A DNA stretch of 64,000 bases. Origin: Crossaster papposus. Taxonomy: Eukaryota > Echinodermata > Asteroidea > Velatida > Solasteridae. A program made the position numbers and the translations under genes. The notes beneath the pieces were generated by a model. The model made no database searches. It had not been told where the DNA came from and saw only the letters and a program-made list of their open reading frames with translations. Below, in pieces: positions 55,001 to 64,000 of this stretch; the stretch's first letter is position 1, and each line of letters opens with the position of its first letter. The stretch spans positions 1 through 64,000 of the forward strand of contig JBAIAA010000663.1 of the NCBI GenBank assembly GCA_037893245.1, given 5' to 3'.

Positions 55001-58000
55001 GCGTGTGTTAACGTTATAATTTTCAGAAAATCGAAATAAAATACTAACAAAGCATGCCCCGGGTCAAATTGCTAATTTTGCCATTCCTGGAGGCCCCCCT
55101 CTATCTCCTAACACCCAGCCCCTTCCCGGGGCATGCTTTCCTTCATGCCCTTATTTGTGGGCGGGGATTGTGTGCACAAACCTATGGCGAATTTGAAACG
55201 CGTGTGTTAACGTTATAATTTTCAGAAAATCGAAATAAAATACTAACAAAGCATGCCCCGGGTCAAATTGCTAATTTTGCCATTCCTGGAGGCCCCCCTC
55301 TATCTCCTAACACCCAGCCCCTTCCCGGGGCATGCTTTCCTTCATGCCCTTATTTGTGGGCGGGGATTGTGTGCACAAACCTATGGCGAATTTGAAACGC
55401 GTGTGTTAACGTTATAATTTTCAGAAAATCGAAATAAAATACTAACAAAGCATGCCCCGGGTCAAATTGCTAATTTTGCCATTCCTGGAGGCCCCCCTCT
55501 ATCTCCTAACACCCAGCCCCTTCCCGGGGCATGCTTTCCTTCATGCCCTTATTTGTGGGCGGGGATTGTGTGCACAAACCTATGGCGAATTTGAAACGCG
55601 TGTGTTAACGTTATAATTTTCAGAAAATCGAAATAAAATACTAACAAAGCATGCCCCGGGTCAAATTGCTAATTTTGCCATTCCTGGAGGCCCCCCTCTA
55701 TCTCCTAACACCCAGCCCCTTCCCGGGGCATGCTTTCCTTCATGCCCTTATTTGTGGGCGGGGATTGTGTGCACAAACCTATGGCGAATTTGAAACGCGT
55801 GTGTTAACGTTATAATTTTCAGAAAATCGAAATAAAATACTAACAAAGCATGCCCCGGGTCAAATTGCTAATTTTGCCATTCCTGGAGGCCCCCCTCTAT
55901 CTCCTAACACCCAGCCCCTTCCCGGGGCATGCTTTCCTTCATGCCCTTATTTGTGGGCGGGGATTGTGTGCACAAACCTATGGCGAATTTGAAACGCGTG
56001 TGTTAACGTTATAATTTTCAGAAAATCGAAATAAAATACTAACAAAGCATGCCCCGGGTCAAATTGCTAATTTTGCCATTCCTGGAGGCCCCCCTCTATC
56101 TCCTAACACCCAGCCCCTTCCCGGGGCATGCTTTCCTTCATGCCCTTATTTGTGGGCGGGGATTGTGTGCACAAACCTATGGCGAATTTGAAACGCGTGT
56201 GTTAACGTTATAATTTTCAGAAAATCGAAATAAAATACTAACAAAGCATGCCCCGGGTCAAATTGCTAATTTTGCCATTCCTGGAGGCCCCCCTCTATCT
56301 CCTAACACCCAGCCCCTTCCCGGGGCATGCTTTCCTTCATGCCCTTATTTGTGGGCGGGGATTGTGTGCACAAACCTATGGCGAATTTGAAACGCGTGTG
56401 TTAACGTTATAATTTTCAGAAAATCGAAATAAAATACTAACAAAGCATGCCCCGGGTCAAATTGCTAATTTTGCCATTCCTGGAGGCCCCCCTCTATCTC
56501 CTAACACCCAGCCCCTTCCCGGGGCATGCTTTCCTTCATGCCCTTATTTGTGGGCGGGGATTGTGTGCACAAACCTATGGCGAATTTGAAACGCGTGTGT
56601 TAACGTTATAATTTTCAGAAAATCGAAATAAAATACTAACAAAGCATGCCCCGGGTCAAATTGCTAATTTTGCCATTCCTGGAGGCCCCCCTCTATCTCC
56701 TAACACCCAGCCCCTTCCCGGGGCATGCTTTCCTTCATGCCCTTATTTGTGGGCGGGGATTGTGTGCACAAACCTATGGCGAATTTGAAACGCGTGTGTT
56801 AACGTTATAATTTTCAGAAAATCGAAATAAAATACTAACAAAGCATGCCCCGGGTCAAATTGCTAATTTTGCCATTCCTGGAGGCCCCCCTCTATCTCCT
56901 AACACCCAGCCCCTTCCCGGGGCATGCTTTCCTTCATGCCCTTATTTGTGGGCGGGGATTGTGTGCACAAACCTATGGCGAATTTGAAACGCGTGTGTTA
57001 ACGTTATAATTTTCAGAAAATCGAAATAAAATACTAACAAAGCATGCCCCGGGTCAAATTGCTAATTTTGCCATTCCTGGAGGCCCCCCTCTATCTCCTA
57101 ACACCCAGCCCCTTCCCGGGGCATGCTTTCCTTCATGCCCTTATTTGTGGGCGGGGATTGTGTGCACAAACCTATGGCGAATTTGAAACGCGTGTGTTAA
57201 CGTTATAATTTTCAGAAAATCGAAATAAAATACTAACAAAGCATGCCCCGGGTCAAATTGCTAATTTTGCCATTCCTGGAGGCCCCCCTCTATCTCCTAA
57301 CACCCAGCCCCTTCCCGGGGCATGCTTTCCTTCATGCCCTTATTTGTGGGCGGGGATTGTGTGCACAAACCTATGGCGAATTTGAAACGCGTGTGTTAAC
57401 GTTATAATTTTCAGAAAATCGAAATAAAATACTAACAAAGCATGCCCCGGGTCAAATTGCTAATTTTGCCATTCCTGGAGGCCCCCCTCTATCTCCTAAC
57501 ACCCAGCCCCTTCCCGGGGCATGCTTTCCTTCATGCCCTTATTTGTGGGCGGGGATTGTGTGCACAAACCTATGGCGAATTTGAAACGCGTGTGTTAACG
57601 TTATAATTTTCAGAAAATCGAAATAAAATACTAACAAAGCATGCCCCGGGTCAAATTGCTAATTTTGCCATTCCTGGAGGCCCCCCTCTATCTCCTAACA
57701 CCCAGCCCCTTCCCGGGGCATGCTTTCCTTCATGCCCTTATTTGTGGGCGGGGATTGTGTGCACAAACCTATGGCGAATTTGAAACGCGTGTGTTAACGT
57801 TATAATTTTCAGAAAATCGAAATAAAATACTAACAAAGCATGCCCCGGGTCAAATTGCTAATTTTGCCATTCCTGGAGGCCCCCCTCTATCTCCTAACAC
57901 CCAGCCCCTTCCCGGGGCATGCTTTCCTTCATGCCCTTATTTGTGGGCGGGGATTGTGTGCACAAACCTATGGCGAATTTGAAACGCGTGTGTTAACGTT

Positions 58001-61000
58001 ATAATTTTCAGAAAATCGAAATAAAATACTAACAAAGCAAGCCCCGGGTCAAATTGCTAATTTTGCCATTCCTGGAGGCCCCCCTCTATCTCCTAACACC
58101 CAGCCCCTTCCCGGGGCATGCTTTCCTTCATGCCCTTATTTGTGGGCGGGGATTGTGTGCACAAACCTATGGCGAATTTGAAACGCGTGTGTTAACGTTA
58201 TAATTTTCAGAAAATCGAAATAAAATACTAACAAAGCATGCCCCGGGTCAAATTGCTAATTTTGCCATTCCTGGAGGCCCCCCTCTATCTCCTAACACCC
58301 AGCCCCTTCCCGGGGCATGCTTTCCTTCATGCCCTTATTTGTGGGCGGGGATTGTGTGCACAAACCTATGGCGAATTTGAAACGCGTGTGTTAACGTTAT
58401 AATTTTCAGAAAATCGAAATAAAATACTAACAAAGCATGCCCCGGGTCAAATTGCGTAATTTTGCCATTCCTGGAGGCCCCCCTCTATCTCCTAACACCC
58501 AGCCCCTTCCCGGGGCATGCTTTCCTTCATGCCCTTATTTGTGGGCGGGGATTGTGTGCACAAACCTATGGCGAATTTGAAACGCGTGTGTTAACGTTAT
58601 AATTTTCAGAAAATCGAAATAAAATACTAACAAAGCATGCCCCGGGTCAAATTGCTAATTTTGCCATTCCTGGAGGCCCCCCTCTATCTCCTAACACCCA
58701 GCCCCTTCCCGGGGCATGCTTTCCTTCATGCCCTTATTTGTGGGCGGGGATTGTGTGCACAAACCTATGGCGAATTTGAAACGCGTGTGTTAACGTTATA
58801 ATTTTCAGAAAATCGAAATAAAATACTAACAAAGCATGCCCCGGGTCAAATTGCTAATTTTGCCATTCCTGGAGGCCCCCCTCTATCTCCTAACACCCAG
58901 CCCCTTCCCGGGGCATGCTTTCCTTCATGCCCTTATTTGTGGGCGGGGATTGTGTGCACAAACCTATGGCGAATTTGAAACGCGTGTGTTAACGTTATAA
59001 TTTTCAGAAAATCGAAATAAAATACTAACAAAGCATGCCCCGGGTCAAATTGCTAATTTTGCCATTCCTGGAGGCCCCCCTCTATCTCCTAACACCCAGC
59101 CCCTTCCCGGGGCATGCTTTCCTTCATGCCCTTATTTGTGGGCGGGGATTGTGTGCACAAACCTATGGCGAATTTGAAACGCGTGTGTTAACGTTATAAT
59201 TTTCAGAAAATCGAAATAAAATACTAACAAAGCATGCCCCGGGTCAAATTGCTAATTTTGCCATTCCTGGAGGCCCCCCTCTATCTCCTAACACCCAGCC
59301 CCTTCCCGGGGCATGCTTTCCTTCATGCCCTTATTTGTGGGCGGGGATTGTGTGCACAAACCTATGGCGAATTTGAAACGCGTGTGTTAACGTTATAATT
59401 TTCAGAAAATCGAAATAAAATACTAACAAAGCATGCCCCGGGTCAAATTGCTAATTTTGCCATTCCTGGAGGCCCCCCTCTATCTCCTAACACCCAGCCC
59501 CTTCCCGGGGCATGCTTTCCTTCATGCCCTTATTTGTGGGCGGGGATTGTGTGCACAAACCTATGGCGAATTTGAAACGCGTGTGTTAACGTTATAATTT
59601 TCAGAAAATCGAAATAAAATACTAACAAAGCATGCCCCGGGTCAAATTGCTAATTTTGCCATTCCTGGAGGCCCCCCTCTATCTCCTAACACCCAGCCCC
59701 TTCCCGGGGCATGCTTTCCTTCATGCCCTTATTTGTGGGCGGGGATTGTGTGCACAAACCTATGGCGAATTTGAAACGCGTGTGTTAACGTTATAATTTT
59801 CAGAAAATCGAAATAAAATACTAACAAAGCATGCCCCGGGTCAAATTGCTAATTTTGCCATTCCTGGAGGCCCCCCTCTATCTCCTAACACCCAGCCCCT
59901 TCCCGGGGCATGCTTTCCTTCATGCCCTTATTTGTGGGCGGGGATTGTGTGCACAAACCTATGGCGAATTTGAAACGCGTGTGTTAACGTTATAATTTTC
60001 AGAAAATCGAAATAAAATACTAACAAAGCATGCCCCGGGTCAAATTGCTAATTTTGCCATTCCTGGAGGCCCCCCTCTATCTCCTAACACCCAGCCCCTT
60101 CCCGGGGCATGCTTTCCTTCATGCCCTTATTTGTGGGCGGGGATTGTGTGCACAAACCTATGGCGAATTTGAAACGCGTGTGTTAACGTTATAATTTTCA
60201 GAAAATCGAAATAAAATACTAACAAAGCATGCCCCGGGTCAAATTGCTAATTTTGCCATTCCTGGAGGCCCCCCTCTATCTCCTAACACCCAGCCCCTTC
60301 CCGGGGCATGCTTTCCTTCATGCCCTTATTTGTGGGCGGGGATTGTGTGCACAAACCTATGGCGAATTTGAAACGCGTGTGTTAACGTTATAATTTTCAG
60401 AAAATCGAAATAAAATACTAACAAAGCATGCCCCGGGTCAAATTGCTAATTTTGCCATTCCTGGAGGCCCCCCTCTATCTCCTAACACCCAGCCCCTTCC
60501 CGGGGCATGCTTTCCTTCATGCCCTTATTTGTGGGCGGGGATTGTGTGCACAAACCTATGGCGAATTTGAAACGCGTGTGTTAACGTTATAATTTTCAGA
60601 AAATCGAAATAAAATACTAACAAAGCATGCCCCGGGTCAAATTGCTAATTTTGCCATTCCTGGAGGCCCCCCTCTATCTCCTAACACCCAGCCCCTTCCC
60701 GGGGCATGCTTTCCTTCATGCCCTTCTTTGTGGGCGGGGATTGTGTGCACAAACCTATGGCGAATTTGAAACGCGTGTGTTAACGTTATAATTTTCAGAA
60801 AATCGAAATAAAATACTAACAAAGCATGCCCCGGGTCAAATTGCTAATTTTGCCATTCCTGGAGGCCCCCCTCTATCTCCTAACACCCAGCCCCTTCCCG
60901 GGGCATGCTTTCCTTCATGCCCTTATTTGTGGGCGGGGATTGTGTGCACAAACCTATGGCGAATTTGAAACGCGTGTGTTAACGTTATAATTTTCAGAAA

Positions 61001-64000
61001 ATCGAAATAAAATACTAACAAAGCATGCCCCGGGTCAAATTGCTAATTTTGCCATTCCTGGAGGCCCCCCTCTATCTCCTAACACCCAGCCCCTTCCCGG
61101 GGCATGCTTTCCTTCATGCCCTTATTTGTGGGCGGGGATTGTGTGCACAAACCTATGGCGAATTTGAAACGCGTGTGTTAACGTTATAATTTTCAGAAAA
61201 TCGAAATAAAATACTAACAAAGCATGCCCCGGGTCAAATTGCTAATTTTGCCATTCCTGGAGGCCCCCCTCTATCTCCTAACACCCAGCCCCTTCCCGGG
61301 GCATGCTTTCATTCATGCCCTTATTTGTGGGCGGGGATTGTGTGCACAAACCTATGGCGAATTTGAAACGCGTGTGTTAACGTTATAATTTTCAGAAAAT
61401 CGAAATAAAATACTAACAAAGCATGCCCCGGGTCAAATTGCTAATTTTGCCATTCCTGGAGGCCCCCCTCTATCTCCTAACACCCAGCCCCTTCCCGGGG
61501 CATGCTTTCCTTCATGCCCTTATTTGTGGGCGGGGATTGTGTGCACAAACCTATGGCGAATTTGAAACGCGTGTGTTAACGTTATAATTTTCAGAAAATC
61601 GAAATAAAATACTAACAAAGCATGCCCCGGGTCAAATTGCTAATTTTGCCATTCCTGGAGGCCCCCCTCTATCTCCTAACACCCAGCCCCTTCCCGGGGC
61701 ATGCTTTCTTCATGCCCTTATTTGTGGGCGGGGATTGTGTGCACAAACCTATGGCGAATTTGAAACGCGTGTGTTAACGTTATAATTTTCAGAAAATCGA
61801 AATAAAATACTAACAAAGCATGCCCCGGGTCAAATTGCAAATGTTGCCATTCCTGGAGGCCCCCCTCTATCTCCTAACACCCAGCCCCTTCCCGGGGCAT
61901 GCTTTCCTTCATGCCCTTATTTGTGGGCGGGGATTGTGTGCACAAACCTATGGCGAATTTGAAACGCGTGTGTTAACGTTATAATTTTCAGAAAATCGAA
62001 ATAAAATACTAACAAAGCATGCCCCGGGTCAAATTGCTAATTTTGCCATTCCTGGAGGCCCCCCTCTATCTCCTAACACCCAGCCCCTTCCCGGGGCATG
62101 CTTTCCTTCGTGCCCTTATTTGTGGGCGGGGATTGTGTGCACAAACATATGGCGAATTTGAAACGCGTGTGTTAACGTTATAATTTTCAGAAAATCGAAA
62201 TAAAATACTAACAAAGCATGCCCCGGGTCAAATTGCTAATTTTGCCATTCCTGGAGGCCCCCCTCTATCTCCTAACACCCAGCCCCTTCCCGGGGCATGC
62301 TTTCCTTCGTGCCCTTATTTGTGGGCGGGGATTGTGTGCACAAACATATGGCGAATTTGAAACGCGTGTGTTAACGTTATAATTTTCAGAAAATCGAAAT
62401 AAAATACTAACAAAGCATGCCCCGGGTCAAATTGCTAATTTTGCCATTCCTGGAGGCCCCCCTCTATCTCCTAACACCCAGCCCCTTCCCGGGGCATGCT
62501 TTCCTTCATGCCCTTATTTGTGGGCGGGGATTGTGTGCACAAACCTATGGCGAATTTGAAACGCGTGTGTTAACGTTATAATTTTCAGAAAATCGAAATA
62601 AAATACTAACAAAGCATGCCCCGGGTCAAATTGCTAATTTTGCCATTCCTGGAGGCCCCCCTCTATCTCCTAACACCCAGCCCCTTCCCGGGGCATGCTT
62701 TCCTTCATGCCCTTATTTGTGGGCGGGGATTGTGTGCACAAACCTATGGCGAATTTGAAACGCGTGTGTTAACGTTATAATTTTCAGAAAATCGAAATAA
62801 AATACTAACAAAGCATGCCCCGGGTCAAATTGCTAATTTTGCCATTCCTGGAGGCCCCCCTCTATCTCCTAACACCCAGCCCCTTCCCGGGGCATGCTTT
62901 CCTTCATGCCCTTATTTGTTGGCGGGGATTGTGTGCACAAACCTATGGCGAATTTGAAACGCGTGTGTTAACGTTATAATTTTCAGAAAATCGAAATAAA
63001 ATACTAACAAAGCATGCCCCGGGTCAAATTGCTAATTTTGCCATTCCTGGAGGCCCCCTCTATCTCCTAACACCCAGCCCCTTCCCGGGGCATGCTTTCT
63101 TTCATGCCCTTATTTGTGGGCGGGGATTGTGTGCACAAACCTATGGCGAATTTGAAACGCGTGTGTTAACGTTATAATTTTCAGAAAATCGAAATAAAAT
63201 ACTAACAAAGCATGCCCCGGGTCAAATTGCAAATGTTGCCATTCCTGGAGGCCCCCCTCTATCTCCTAACACCCAGCCCCTTCCCGGGGCATGCTTTCCT
63301 TCATGCCCTTATTTGTGGGCGGGGATTGTGTGCACAAACCTATGGCGAATTTGAAACGCGTGTGTTAACGTTATAATTTTCAGAAAATCGAAATAAAATA
63401 CTAACAAAGCATGCCCCGGGTCAAATTGCTAATTTTGCCATTCCTGGAGGCCCCCCTCTATCTCCTAACACCCAGCCCCTTCCCGGGGCATGCTTTCCTT
63501 CATGCCCTTATTTGTGGGCGGGGATTGTGTGCACAAACCTATGGCGAATTTGAAACGCGTGTGTTAACGTTATAATTTTCAGAAAATCGAAATAAAATAC
63601 TAACAAAGCATGCCCCGGGTCAAATTGCTAATTTTGCCATTCCTGGAGGCCCCCCTCTATCTCCTAACACCCAGCCCCTTCCCGGGGCATGCTTTCCTTC
63701 ATGCCCTTATTTGTGGGCGGGGATTGTGTGCACAAACCTATGGCGAATTTGAAACGCGTGTGTTAACGTTATAATTTTCAGAAAATCGAAATAAAATACT
63801 AACAAAGCATGCCCCGGGTCAAATTGCTAATTTTGCCATTCCTGGAGGCCCCCCTCTATCTCCTAACACCCAGCCCCTTCCCGGGGCATGCTTTCCTTCA
63901 TGCCCTTATTTGTGGGCGGGGATTGTGTGCACAAACCTATGGCGAATTTGAAACGCGTGTGTTAACGTTATAATTTTCAGAAAATCGAAATAAAATACTA
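34062..64000. repeat. 199-bp satellite array, right block (about 150 copies)
   Basis: Same unit, orientation and near phase as the left block, resuming at unit position 113. It is even more uniform: between 34.1 and 58 kb I see only a handful of changes. These are ATACCC at about 34466, +3 T near 37183, a 19-bp deletion near 38366 and CATGG near 44739. Variants rise again from about 58.0 kb to the end (for example 58040, 58456, 60726, 61311, 61840, 62110 and 62309). The frame at 60637-60822 arises from one substitution that removes a stop in the repeat. No genes, RNA genes or other inserts are seen. Confidence 0.97.
61839..63240. repeat. Seven-unit higher-order repeat in the right satellite
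   Basis: The doubly changed word GCAAATGTTGCC (normally GCTAATTTTGCC) appears at 61837 and again at 63229. The 1392-bp offset is 7 x 199 minus one visible C deletion near 63052. A second variant pair (TTCGTGCCC with AACATATGG) occurs in two adjacent units at about 62108 and 62307, showing single-unit duplication as well. Confidence 0.65.

Overview
The window is eukaryotic nuclear DNA: one Polinton/Maverick-type virus-like transposon (about 14.2 kb, 19886-34061) lodged in a very long, highly uniform satellite array. The transposon's gene set (protein-primed family B DNA polymerase, retroviral-type DDE integrase, A32-like packaging ATPase, double jelly-roll major capsid protein, penton-like proteins) is of the kind known from invertebrate genomes. 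The host is therefore most likely an invertebrate animal, but nothing in the window fixes the species.

Layout: (1) 1-19885, about 100 head-to-tail copies of a 199-bp satellite unit. (2) 19886-34061, the Polinton. (3) 34062-64000, about 150 more units in the same orientation and nearly the same phase. Copy numbers are array length divided by 199. Inside the element, left to right: a 190-bp terminal stretch with 33-bp tandem repeats found only on the left; a 145-bp terminal inverted repeat (TIR); three leftward genes (203-aa membrane protein and two tandem penton-like paralogues); a 43-bp divergent promoter region; a rightward block (major capsid protein, packaging ATPase, a 260-bp GCTAGTT-rich repeat, then 216-, 126-, 77- and 442-aa proteins); a hairpin between convergent genes; a leftward 471-aa gene; a second divergent region; a rightward 142-aa gene and the integrase; the leftward 1311-aa polymerase; and the right TIR.

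How the genes fit together (established for the families, inferred here): the polymerase copies the linear element from its TIRs, the integrase inserts it, and the capsid proteins and ATPase would build and fill a virion. Seven unassigned proteins carry hydrophobic segments and could be virion-membrane or egress proteins. Every frame is open, so the insertion looks young. Two things are missing: a recognisable adenovirus-type maturation protease gene, and the outer ~190 bp of the right TIR together with any target-site duplication.

Main points for a second look: modules inside the polymerase's N-terminal half and exonuclease region; a TATAAWAAA-like motif placed directly against many start codons; the shared terminator-like hairpin; the tandem penton-like genes with a conserved C-terminal and diverged middle part; the AGCTAGTT word shared by the terminal and internal repeats; the satellite's 15-bp inverted repeat and seven-unit higher-order periodicity; and an indel-rich zone (11.2-14.2 kb) that may be poorly polished assembly.
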